NCBI GenBank assembly: GCA_902782225.1
Contig: CACZMF010000009.1
Coordinates: 22,449-86,448 of the forward strand
DNA: 64,000 bases
Reading direction: 5' to 3'
Source: an uncultured Bacteroidia bacterium
Lineage (GTDB): Bacteria > Bacteroidota > Bacteroidia > Bacteroidales > UBA932
In this document: piece by piece, positions 15,741-22,559 of the stretch
Position numbering within the stretch: position 1 is the stretch's first letter
How the letters are laid out: every line of letters begins with the position of its first letter
Notes under the pieces: generated by a model
Databases searched by the model: none
Told to the model about the DNA's origin: nothing
The model's input: the letters and a program-made list of their open reading frames with translations, nothing else
Translations under genes and position numbers: made by a program

Positions 15741-16664
15741 ATGAAAAAGACAATCATATACCTTTTCATGGCATTTTCGCTGCTGGCTTGCAGTAAGGAA
15801 CAGCCCGCCGAGCCTGTCGGCGAAGAGAAACTGACGCTGGATTTTTCCGTCTCCGGAGGTTTGGAGCCCGAGACGAAAGGGGTCAAGACAAACTGGGCCA
15901 ACAACGACAAGATATACATATTTTTTGACCAGACCGTTTCTGAAGATCCGGAGTATCTGGTCATCAAGTATTTAAACTCGACAAAAAAATGGATCGCAGA
16001 TTCCTGGACCCCGGGACTCGAGTCCAAGATATATCATAATGCGTCCGGCAAACTCACCGCCCTGTACATGCCTAACGACAAAGTCGAAGGAACGATATCT
16101 TTTTCAAGGAAGTACAATTCTTCAACATATTCTTACAGCTATTCCGTATCGGCGACTGACAGGGCTGGAAAAACATTCTTCTCTTATGTGCTGAAAGCTG
16201 TCGACAAACCATATGTAGTCAGGAACGGCGTTCTGAGCACCCGTTTTGCCCTGGAGCCGGCACAAGATAGCTACTATCAGTTCTGCATTCCCAACAAAGA
16301 CCGGAACGGCAGTACCATAGCGAACTCGGAGTCCCATTATTACAAACTGAGCACAGATTACGTCGTTTATGCGCCCATGCTGTACAACTTTGACCCCGCC
16401 TCCGGATCCCTTTACTTCGAAAACCGCCCCAAAGGGTATATGTCCGCCTATTTTTACTCCGGGCTCTGCTTCGCCGGAGTAAGACAAAGTATCGGCACCG
16501 GAGAATCGACTTACTATTTCCATCTGCTGGACAGCAAGAATAACATCAAATACCTCCTTCGTGCCAAAGCGGACCTCAGCACCAAGAGGGCCTGGATCCT
16601 TCCTGCACTGAACGATAAAGACAGCAAGGGCAACTACCGCTGGGAGATAGAGCCGGAAGGATAA
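15741..16664 (+). CDS. Fimbrillin-like lipoprotein
   Basis: 307 residues with lipobox LLAC (MKKTIIYLFMAFSLLAC). The mature N-terminus carries the pattern of Bacteroidales fimbrillin-family lipoproteins: a beta-strand (LTLDFSVSG), then ETKG...TNWANNDKIYIFF. The remainder is aromatic-rich (YYQFCIPNKD, STYYFHLLDSKN) and ends WRWEIEPEG-like (YRWEIEPEG). It is probably displayed on the cell surface; whether it is polymerised is unknown. It is preceded by the small peptide gene and converges with the phosphatase gene, 3 bp apart. Base composition is more AT-rich than the core genes. Confidence 0.75.
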   Translation: MKKTIIYLFMAFSLLACSKEQPAEPVGEEKLTLDFSVSGGLEPETKGVKTNWANNDKIYIFFDQTVSEDPEYLVIKYLNSTKKWIADSWTPGLESKIYHNASGKLTALYMPNDKVEGTISFSRKYNSSTYSYSYSVSATDRAGKTFFSYVLKAVDKPYVVRNGVLSTRFALEPAQDSYYQFCIPNKDRNGSTIANSESHYYKLSTDYVVYAPMLYNFDPASGSLYFENRPKGYMSAYFYSGLCFAGVRQSIGTGESTYYFHLLDSKNNIKYLLRAKADLSTKRAWILPALNDKDSKGNYRWEIEPEG

Positions 16665-16667
16665 TAA

Positions 16668-17111
16668 CTACATTGCTTCGCATCCTTCAAGGATATCCTG
16701 GAAAGCTTCCTCAAAGTCGCCGGTATACCATGGGTCGGCGACGTCACGGCTCACTCCGGCATAAGACATCATAAGGTGGATCTTTCCCTGCGGGTCATCG
16801 GGAATGATACGCCTGAGGAGCCGCAGGTTCGACTGATCCATGCAGATGATCCTGTCGAATCTGTCATAATCGGCCCGGACAAGCTGCCTGGCCCGTTTGC
16901 CATTATCGAACTGTATCCCGTGCTGAGTCAGGCAACGCTTTGCCGGAGGATAAATTGGATTGCCAATCTCCTCCGTCGACACGGCCGCCGATTCTATATA
17001 ATACTGGGAATCAAGCCCTTTGGCCTTAACCAACGCCTTGAGTATAAACTCTGCCATCGGACTCCGGCAAATGTTTCCGTGGCAGACAAATAATATTCTA
17101 TTCATCACCAA
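16668..17111 (-). CDS. Low-molecular-weight protein-tyrosine phosphatase
   Basis: 147 residues. The P-loop CHGNICRSP near the N-terminus supplies the catalytic Cys and Arg, and DPWYTGDFEEA near the C-terminus carries the general-acid Asp, both standard for LMW-PTPs. It hydrolyses phosphotyrosine in the cytoplasm; in Bacteroidota such enzymes often act on kinases of exopolysaccharide export, but no such genes are near. The ATG at 17105 would give the typical start MNRILFVCHGN; the one at 17111 adds two residues. A TATATTCG box lies 15 nt upstream of 17111. Confidence 0.93.
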   Translation of the reverse strand: MVMNRILFVCHGNICRSPMAEFILKALVKAKGLDSQYYIESAAVSTEEIGNPIYPPAKRCLTQHGIQFDNGKRARQLVRADYDRFDRIICMDQSNLRLLRRIIPDDPQGKIHLMMSYAGVSRDVADPWYTGDFEEAFQDILEGCEAM

Positions 17112-17191
17112 TTATCATTTTGATTGCGAATATAGCAAAGGCATAAGTAATTATTTTTGCTTATTTTTGAGTGTTAAAAATTTTGCATGCA

Positions 17192-17581
17192 ATGAGTGAT
17201 AAAGTTGTCCGTGGTGTTTTTGATTCTCCCGAAGAGGAATATGCCCGCAAGAACGGGCTGAAATTCGTGCACGATAAAATATTGGTTGCCAGGACTCGTA
17301 GTGAGACTCCCGGAGGGTATGAGGGCAGAATCTACTATCTCTGCTTCAAAGACTCAGGCCAGCCTTATATCCGTAAAGAAATCTTTACTCCGGGCATTTC
17401 TGCAGGAAACTGCATGGGTGGAGAGTTCAACGAGGATCTGCCGATGGACTTCCTTGTGGACTGCGATATGGAAAAATTCACCGACGAGTTTCCGATGCGC
17501 TGCTACGAACAGATTCTTAATAACAGCGACATTTCCGAATTCATCCGCAAGTGGAATCTCAGGTATAAAGGAGAAAAGTAG
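17192..17581 (+). CDS. Hypothetical protein, 129 aa
   Basis: ATG 17192 is preferred over an upstream in-frame GTG (17171), because two TATTTTTG boxes lie just upstream at 17152-17169. The protein is soluble-looking and acidic, with MSDKVVRGVFDSPEEEYARKNG at the start, a central beta-rich part (GRIYYLCFKDSGQPYIRKEIFTPG) and a helical C-terminus ending LRYKGEK. Three Cys are present but no metal-binding pattern. I do not recognise the family and the neighbours give no clear hint. Confidence 0.65.
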   Translation: MSDKVVRGVFDSPEEEYARKNGLKFVHDKILVARTRSETPGGYEGRIYYLCFKDSGQPYIRKEIFTPGISAGNCMGGEFNEDLPMDFLVDCDMEKFTDEFPMRCYEQILNNSDISEFIRKWNLRYKGEK

Positions 17582-17659
17582 CTAAAGGATTTGCCTTGGC
17601 CGGAATACCCTTGTCTGTCGCCTTCGTTATCAAGACCGCCACTTTTGGATGAAAGTCCG

Positions 17660-17980
17660 TCAGGCAAGTCTGACGGCCGTGCCGGATGCCGTGACCATCA
17701 GCATGCCGTTGTTCTCGCCGAGAACTTCGTAATCGATGTCGATGCCCACGACGGCATCGGCGCCGAGCCTGCTTGCCCTGTCCGACATTTCCTGCATGGC
17801 CTGCGTGCGGGCGGCGATGAGTTCTTCCTCGTACGAACCGCTCCTGCCGCCCACCAGGTTACGGATGCTGGCGGCGAAGTCTTTAAGGAAATTAACGCCG
17901 GAGATAACTTCTCCGAAAACGACACCTTTGTACTCGGTGATTGTCCTGCCCTCGATGGCAGGGGTGGTAGTAAGAATCAT
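17660..17980 (-). CDS. UPF0145 / YbjQ family protein
   Basis: 106 residues, the usual length. The hallmark segments are [23 protein letters not shown] at the start, the central [29 protein letters not shown] and the final [11 protein letters not shown]. The family (PF01906, 'putative heavy-metal-binding') forms pentameric rings; the function is unproven. Directly upstream is a degenerate copy of the promoter and first codons of the DUF4234-like gene, which probably drives this gene. An internal fragment of the same gene is duplicated at 19466-19565. Confidence 0.92.
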   Translation of the reverse strand: MILTTTPAIEGRTITEYKGVVFGEVISGVNFLKDFAASIRNLVGGRSGSYEEELIAARTQAMQEMSDRASRLGADAVVGIDIDYEVLGENNGMLMVTASGTAVRLA

Positions 17981-17995
17981 ATGCTTTTGTGCGTT

Positions 17996-18105
17996 TGCGT
18001 GCCGGAATCACATTATTGAATCCATAGTGCGAATATAGCATTATTTCTCCGATGTGAGTCTCCGCGGCATTCTTCGCTGGCGGAAAAAGGCGTGCGAGGA
18101 TGGGT
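17996..18105 (-). pseudogene. Relic of DUF4234-like gene 5' end and promoter, upstream of UPF0145
   Basis: The block aligns with 15267-15380: GAATCCATAGTGCGAATATAGC is unchanged, and the flanks carry scattered changes. On the minus strand it encodes MDSIM-stop, then a segment similar to codons 7-10 of the DUF4234-like gene. The -7 box TATATTCG is intact. The block joins repeat copy D on its right, exactly as the original joins copy C. It leaves a five-codon leader ORF about 25 nt in front of the UPF0145 start. Confidence 0.8.
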
Positions 18106-18405
18106 GACGATACCCTGTTGCCTTCGTGGACCGGGATAAGCAATTGAGGCCGATTTCGCCCATAGGGGTACAGGCCCCTGGACCGGTATCATCACTCGGC
18201 CTGGAACCTGCGCCGAGCAGAAAGGATCATCACCGGGGACCTGCGCCGGCAGCAGCGTCCCGCCGAGGGCATACGAAGACAAGCTGGCGATCTGCCAGCC
18301 TGTCTCGTGCCCCGGACGGGACATTTCTCGAACCTTTTGATGGAGGAAATCGAACGGATTTGGGAAATGCATGAGTATTTGCCGAATCCAAAGCGCTTTG
18401 CCCAG
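18106..18405 (+). repeat. Dispersed repeat copy D with long tail
   Basis: Core 18106-18190 (GACGATACC to GGACCGGTATC). The tail holds two 33-bp-period units (CTGCGCC...) and then about 160 bp shared with copy E (27170-27345). In one plus-strand frame the tail of both copies encodes related residues such as EGIRRQAGDLPACLVP and then FSNLLME.(I/L)ERIWE.H, with mostly conservative differences, ending in a stop near 18408. Confidence 0.85.
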
Positions 18406-18414
18406 TAAGCCCTA

Positions 18415-19281
18415 TTATTGTTCTTCGGGGTTAGCAAACGGAAGCTCTTCGGGTGACTGAATATGGTCGATTGCTTTTTCGGAAGAGACGACACTGCGAC
18501 CGAGGCGCTTCTCAACATCCCGTCGAGCAGATTTTGCGACTTCCGCCCCTTCTTTTGCCACGCCAGCGTTTTCTGAAAGGCCTTCCGGGTTTCGCTGTTT
18601 GCTGATTTCCGTGGCGGTTTCTTCTGCCAGGGCATTAAGAAGCAACTCCATATTTGTCATATTGTCCCGCAGGTTCTCCTTAGTGAGTCCTTTGTACTTC
18701 TTGTATTCACGGGTGGTCATCCCGCTCCAAGTCTTGGACATCAGGTCAGTCAGGAATGCAAAGTCAACCTCTTTGGTTACTCCACCCCGTTTCCATTCAT
18801 CGGTAAGTCCCTTCCGAATCTCTATTGATTTGATGCGGCGGTTAATCCAAGCCTCCGAGTATCCCAAACGGCGATAATCGGCAATTGCCTGGTCGATACT
18901 GCGCTCCGGGTCTATGGCTTGGTTAATACGCTCGGCCGCTACCTGAGCCATCCAGATTTTAAAGGGCTCGGCCTTCTTGGAGGGGATGGATTCGATAATA
19001 CGAAACATAAGGGCCATATCCGCGACATCTGTAGAATAACGCTTTCCGTCTTTTGGCGAGACCATTTTCAGTTGGTTACAATTTGTAACCGACTCATTTC
19101 CCTCTTTAATCAGCCTGAATTTCAACACTTTCCAATAATTCTTGGCGTGATCATAATCAGGTTGTTCAGTAAGCACCCCACAAACATCAACAATGGAAAA
19201 GAACCATTCCTGTATATCCTCATCCCACGCAGTCCGAATCTTCCTCTGCTCAAACAACTGTATCTTCTCAATGTCCGACAT
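18415..19281 (-). CDS. Bro-N domain / phage-antirepressor-like protein
   Basis: 288 residues. The N-terminal 110 residues fit the Bro-N fold of phage antirepressors and DinD-type proteins (IRTAWDEDIQEWFFSIVDVCGVL, then YWKVLKFRL). A middle block (FKIWMAQVAAERINQAIDPERS) and a helical C-terminus (ARRDVEKRLGRSVVSS) follow. The molecular role in this family is unclear; some members are DNA-damage-inducible or phage regulators. The gene is visibly more AT-rich than the core, stands alone, and lies between repeat copy D and a repeat fragment, suggesting acquisition. A decayed paralogue is at 27421-27893. Confidence 0.8.
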   Translation of the reverse strand: MSDIEKIQLFEQRKIRTAWDEDIQEWFFSIVDVCGVLTEQPDYDHAKNYWKVLKFRLIKEGNESVTNCNQLKMVSPKDGKRYSTDVADMALMFRIIESIPSKKAEPFKIWMAQVAAERINQAIDPERSIDQAIADYRRLGYSEAWINRRIKSIEIRKGLTDEWKRGGVTKEVDFAFLTDLMSKTWSGMTTREYKKYKGLTKENLRDNMTNMELLLNALAEETATEISKQRNPEGLSENAGVAKEGAEVAKSARRDVEKRLGRSVVSSEKAIDHIQSPEELPFANPEEQ

Positions 19282-19297
19282 AGCAAATCGTTTTTCA

Positions 19298-19305
19298 CAA
19301 ATATA
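19298..19305 (-). promoter_or_regulatory. -7 box of the Bro-N gene
   Basis: TATATTTG on the minus strand, 16 nt before the ATG. Confidence 0.55.
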
Positions 19306-19452
19306 ATCGTTCTATATTTGGAAAACAAACCGTTGCCAAAAGTGGGAATCGGGTAGTTGCTCAACGCTGCTTTATTGTCTGCGTGAAGAAGACGCAAAAA
19401 GAGGTGTCTTCTGAGTTGCTTACACTTTGTACGTAGTAGAAAGTATTCAAAC

Positions 19453-19470
19453 AGGCCCCTGGACCGGCAT
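19453..19470 (+). repeat. Fragment of the dispersed repeat
   Basis: CAGGCCCCTGGACCGG matches 18171-18186 of copy D exactly. It leads straight into the duplicated UPF0145 fragment. Confidence 0.75.
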
Positions 19471-19565
19471 CGGCGCCGAGCCTGCTTGCCCTGTCCGACA
19501 TTTCCTGCATGGCCTGCGTGCGGGCGGTGATGAGTTCTTCTTCGTAAGAAGCGCTCCTGACGCCC
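19466..19565 (-). pseudogene. Internal fragment of the UPF0145 gene
   Basis: About 100 bp nearly identical to 17752-17851. On the minus strand it still reads in frame ([19 protein letters not shown]), covering roughly residues 43-77 of the intact protein, with no start or stop. It sits between a repeat fragment and the end of the DUF4252 gene. Confidence 0.85.
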
Positions 19566-19568
19566 GGC

Positions 19569-20051
19569 TTACTTCATCTTTTCTGCGATGATGGTCTCGA
19601 GGTCCTCGCGGTTCATCTTGCCGTCAAGGTAGATGAATGTGGATTCGTCCCCTTCATCGGCAATCATCACAAAGCCGTTGACTATCGTCTCGGTGCCAAC
19701 CGTGTACATTCTTACAACTTCGCCCGAGTCCTTGGCCTCGAGAAGGAGCTCGTACCGGCCGGCCTTAATAAACTTCGCGGCCTCGGCTTTGAGTTCGGTG
19801 TTGATGGCCGGGTTCTCGCTGTTGATCAGGTAAAGGCCTGAAAGCGACTGGATTATCGGAGCCAGGTTGACGTCTTCGCCTTCGACGTGGAGGTCTGGAA
19901 TCTTGCCGATGAGCCTAAACATGGCCGGTGAAATGTACACGGCGCTGACACCTTCGGCATCGGAATATTTCTGATAAATGCTTTTTCCCGTCTGGGCAAA
20001 GGAGAATATGCTTGCGAGCAGCAGTGCTGCAATTATGGCTATACGTTTCAT
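19569..20051 (-). CDS. DUF4252 exported protein, last gene of sigma operon
   Basis: 160 residues with a cleavable signal peptide (MKRIAIIAALLLASIFSFAQ). The body fits DUF4252: EGVSAVYISPAMFRL, a central SLSGLYLINSENP and a C-terminal MIADEGDESTFIYLDGKMNREDLETI. DUF4252 proteins occur almost only in Bacteroidota, next to ECF sigma genes, and are exported; their role is unknown. It is the last gene of a four-gene minus-strand operon (lipoprotein DUF4252, ECF sigma, membrane protein, DUF4252), 2 bp after the membrane-protein gene. Confidence 0.85.
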   Translation of the reverse strand: MKRIAIIAALLLASIFSFAQTGKSIYQKYSDAEGVSAVYISPAMFRLIGKIPDLHVEGEDVNLAPIIQSLSGLYLINSENPAINTELKAEAAKFIKAGRYELLLEAKDSGEVVRMYTVGTETIVNGFVMIADEGDESTFIYLDGKMNREDLETIIAEKMK

Positions 20052-20053
20052 GG

Positions 20054-20443
20054 TTAATTGATTTTATTGATTATTTCCATCGGCTTTTCGGCGGCATGCT
20101 CCGCTTTGGCGGCCATGTCCACTCCTATGGCCATTTTGTCCGATATTTTTTGGAATGTCGCCTCAACCTGGGCGTATGCAAGATAGGGATCTTCGAAAGT
20201 ATCCTGAAGCTTGCCGGATCCATCGTGATGGATAAGGACCACTGCGGCGAGGCCCGCAGCAACTGCGAGGGCGGCATAAGGTATCCACCGGACCGGACGG
20301 GCCTCGGGCTTAACGGTCTCTTTTGCAGCAATCGCGGCCTTGATTCGCTCTTCCAGGCCGGCGGGAATCGTTATATCCTCGCCGAGAGCAGCCATTTCCA
20401 GCTCTTCCTCCTGCAGTTTTTCTATGTCTTGTATCATTTTCAT
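20054..20443 (-). CDS. Single-pass membrane protein, probable anti-sigma-like factor
   Basis: 129 residues with an acidic N-terminal helix (about 1-45), one membrane segment (about 53-70, WIPYAALAVAAGLAAVVLI) and a C-terminal outside domain. The start overlaps the sigma factor stop by 4 nt (ATGA). Position and topology are those of an anti-sigma factor, but there is no recognisable zinc-binding or FecR motif, so the role is inferred from context. Confidence 0.7.
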   Translation of the reverse strand: MKMIQDIEKLQEEELEMAALGEDITIPAGLEERIKAAIAAKETVKPEARPVRWIPYAALAVAAGLAAVVLIHHDGSGKLQDTFEDPYLAYAQVEATFQKISDKMAIGVDMAAKAEHAAEKPMEIINKIN

Positions 20444-20919
20444 GCTATGTGTTTTATTTTTGTCCGGGCCTGCGAAAGCAGTACGCGGCAGGTGAGATAA
20501 TTCATTCCGGTCCGCTCGGCTATCTCTTCGTAAGACAAGCCGTCGACGGTCCGCAGGATGAGCACTTTACGCTGCCGCTCGGGCAGGGCCTTGATAGCCT
20601 CCAGGACCTTGCCCAGACGTGCCTTGGCATCGAAGGTGTCATCAGGAGCCGGAGAGAATCCGGTCTGGGGAAGCTCTTCGGGGAAACTCTCGTGCCCGGC
20701 CTTCCTTATCCTGTCTATACAAATGTTCTTCAGCAGCCTGATGGCGTAGGCCTTCGGAAGCCTGATCCCGTTGAGGCTGTCCCTGGATTCCCACAGCTTA
20801 AGATACAACTCCTGTACGGCATCTTCGGCCTCCACCCCGGATTCCAGCATATAGTAGGCAATCCGGTAGAGTGTTCCGGCAAGCGGCAGATAATCCTTAT
20901 GGAACAGGGACTCAGTCAT
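20440..20919 (-). CDS. ECF-type RNA polymerase sigma factor
   Basis: 159 residues. Region 2 is visible as YRIAYYMLESGVEAEDAVQELYLKLWE, with the following RLLKNICIDRIRK. Region 4 is ALPERQRKVLILRTVDGLSYEEIAERTGMNYLTCRVLLSQARTKIK, a helix-turn-helix typical of sigma-70 family ECF proteins. It should direct RNA polymerase to a small regulon including this operon. It overlaps both neighbours (8 nt with the upstream DUF4252 gene, 4 nt with the downstream membrane gene). The sigma/DUF4252 grouping is characteristic of Bacteroidales. Confidence 0.93.
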   Translation of the reverse strand: MTESLFHKDYLPLAGTLYRIAYYMLESGVEAEDAVQELYLKLWESRDSLNGIRLPKAYAIRLLKNICIDRIRKAGHESFPEELPQTGFSPAPDDTFDAKARLGKVLEAIKALPERQRKVLILRTVDGLSYEEIAERTGMNYLTCRVLLSQARTKIKHIA

Positions 20920-21418
20920 CGGATGCGATCCTGGCTATGGTCTCCATCAACACGGAACCCTTTATGCAGATCAACGCAGATTCCGACGGAGCAAATATAA
21001 CGAAGTCACTGACTTTGTCGGAACTCTCGTCATATGAGCCATAGATTTTTACCTTCTCTCCGGAGTCGCTTGTTTCCATCAGCACTTCCGAATCTGACAG
21101 GGCATCCGTAAGCTTGAGGTTTATGCTGGCCTTGTCTTCCTCGGAACAATCATCGTAACTGAAGACGGTAAGACCCCGGATGTCGCTCAGCAGGCCGACG
21201 GCCTCACTCACATCGGGATCGTCTATGCCGGCCACACGTATGACGCCTTTTAAGGCTCCTGTCGCAAAGCGGCCAAGCTTCAGATAATCTGCGCCTTCGT
21301 ATTGACGGCACTCGGAAATGGTTGTAGAAATGCGGGATGTACCCGCCGCCTTACCTTGAGTCCCCATGCAGGACACACAAGGAAGCAAAATGCATAATAG
21401 AAGTAAAAAACGCTTCAT
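20912..21418 (-). CDS. DUF4252 lipoprotein, first gene of sigma operon
   Basis: 168 residues from ATG 21418 (an in-frame TTG at 21424 adds two). The signal MKRFLLLLCILLPCVSC ends in a lipobox. The body is DUF4252-like: ISTTISECRQYEGADYLKLGRF, LLSDIRGLTVFSYDD and FVIFAPSESALICIKGS. It is a lipid-anchored counterpart of the exported DUF4252 protein at the other end of the operon. Together with the sigma factor it may form an envelope-sensing module, but no mechanism is established. Confidence 0.85.
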   Translation of the reverse strand: MKRFLLLLCILLPCVSCMGTQGKAAGTSRISTTISECRQYEGADYLKLGRFATGALKGVIRVAGIDDPDVSEAVGLLSDIRGLTVFSYDDCSEEDKASINLKLTDALSDSEVLMETSDSGEKVKIYGSYDESSDKVSDFVIFAPSESALICIKGSVLMETIARIASDD

Positions 21419-21443
21419 ACTCAATCAGTTAAATAACCCGCCG

Positions 21444-21621
21444 CTATAGCGCGCTCTCAAGCGGCACATCTTTAAGACGGATGACCGGCAGTTTTGTTAA
21501 TGCAAAACTTTCATTTTGATTCTTAGAAAACGATGCATATTGCATATCTTTTCCGAATCGGTCTAACCAGGCTGGAGCTTTTCTATGAACCCTTAACTTC
21601 CGGAAGAAACAACACCCTCAT
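21444..21621 (-). pseudogene. Broken RelE/HigB-like (Gp49-type) toxin gene
   Basis: Starting 1 nt after the antitoxin stop, the minus strand reads MRVLFLPEVKGS and then stops. In a second frame it continues KAPAWLDRFGKDMQYASFSKNQ to a stop at 21444. Both pieces match the start and the middle of Gp49-like toxins (MKV.FLPEV... and ...KPAP.YFDR.GKDM.YASF.K). About 45 codons between them are missing and the frame is shifted, and the C-terminal third is not recognisable. The toxin should be inactive. Confidence 0.75.
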
Positions 21622-21622
21622 T

Positions 21623-21859
21623 CTACTTCACTATCCCGGCCTCTTTCTTTTCAAACATTTCGGCTAAACCTTCTCGCACCTTTGCAATCACTTCATCGAC
21701 GGTAACTGCACGTGCAAGATCATACTCAACTGGATTCTGTTGAGCAGTCAAGACAAAAGTCTCATTATTACCTCTCTGGATAAGGACTTGTTCTTTCCTG
21801 GCGATATCCAGATACTTTTTCATATTGCCTCTCAACTCGGCGGAACTAATAACGACCAT
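21623..21859 (-). CDS. Antitoxin, Phd/YefM-like
   Basis: 78 residues beginning MVVISSAELRGNMKKYLDIARKEQVLIQRG, typical of Phd/YefM-type antitoxins, whose N-terminus binds DNA and whose C-terminus neutralises the toxin. It is intact, but the toxin gene 1 nt downstream is broken, so this antitoxin now stands alone. A perfect 16-bp palindrome overlaps its promoter and is a likely autoregulatory operator. The surrounding DNA is AT-rich compared with the core genes. Confidence 0.88.
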   Translation of the reverse strand: MVVISSAELRGNMKKYLDIARKEQVLIQRGNNETFVLTAQQNPVEYDLARAVTVDEVIAKVREGLAEMFEKKEAGIVK

Positions 21860-21866
21860 GGTAAAA

Positions 21867-21889
21867 GTACATTATAATGTACAAATATA
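21867..21889 (-). promoter_or_regulatory. Antitoxin promoter with palindromic operator
   Basis: TATATTTG (-7, 21882-21889 read on the minus strand) is followed at once by the perfect palindrome GTACATTATAATGTAC (21867-21882). The operator overlaps the expected start of transcription. Confidence 0.75.
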
Positions 21890-21963
21890 CAAAACCGTTT
21901 TTAATAATCAAGAATAATTGTTCGTCTTTTTGTTGCTTACAAATTGCTACCAGCAGCTCACTC

Positions 21964-21994
21964 TTGCACATAAAAGAAGTATTGCGTAGATTTG
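21964..21994 (+). promoter_or_regulatory. Promoter of sigma/FecR/TonB-receptor operon
   Basis: TTG (21964-21966), 20 bp, then TAGATTTG (21987-21994), ending 13 nt before the ATG at 22008. Confidence 0.7.
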
Positions 21995-22007
21995 GGCCCA
22001 AAACATC

Positions 22008-22559
22008 ATGAAAATGTCTTCAAGGGATATAGAGGCTCTCTTCCGCATGCACTACAGGCCGTTGTGCATGTATGCCCTGCATTATCTTGAAGATATAGAT
22101 GCAGCGGAAGACGCCGTACAAGAAGTATTCATAAAGTTTTGGGAAACTGGGCCTTCCACAGACAGCGGAAAGGCTTACCTTTACACAATGACACGCAACC
22201 GCTGCATTGACATTCTGCGCCGCACCAATCGCATCGTTCCTATTCCTCAAGATGCATCGGAGGACCTTTCCGACGAACAACTCACCGAGCGTTCCGAGCT
22301 TGAAGCCCGCCTGTGGATGTCAGTGAACCGGCTCCCCAGAAAGCGCAGGGAGTTGCTGATTATGAGCAAGGGAGAGGGGCTGAAGTATGAAGAGATAGCC
22401 GAACGCACCGGTCTTTCCGTAAATACAGTCCGCAACCAGATATCCCGCGCACTCCGAACCCTTCGCGCCAGCGGCAACGATATTCTTCCGATGGTACTTT
22501 TTACCGGACTATTCGTCTTAATGGTAAAAAGAGCCTTATATGAAAGAAGATATTCTTGA
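22008..22559 (+). CDS. ECF RNA polymerase sigma-70 factor, Bacteroidota FecI-like
   Basis: 183 residues. Region 2 (LFRMHYRPLCMYALHYLEDIDAAEDAVQEVFIKFWE) and region 4 (RLPRKRRELLIMSKGEGLKYEEIAERTGLSVNTVRNQISRALRTLR) are those of Bacteroidota ECF sigma factors linked to FecR anti-sigma factors. A hydrophobic C-terminal stretch (ILPMVLFTGLFVLMV) follows. The gene overlaps the fecR-like gene by 20 nt. With the downstream TonB receptor it should form a trans-envelope signalling unit that responds to the receptor's ligand. Confidence 0.95.
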   Translation: MKMSSRDIEALFRMHYRPLCMYALHYLEDIDAAEDAVQEVFIKFWETGPSTDSGKAYLYTMTRNRCIDILRRTNRIVPIPQDASEDLSDEQLTERSELEARLWMSVNRLPRKRRELLIMSKGEGLKYEEIAERTGLSVNTVRNQISRALRTLRASGNDILPMVLFTGLFVLMVKRALYERRYS

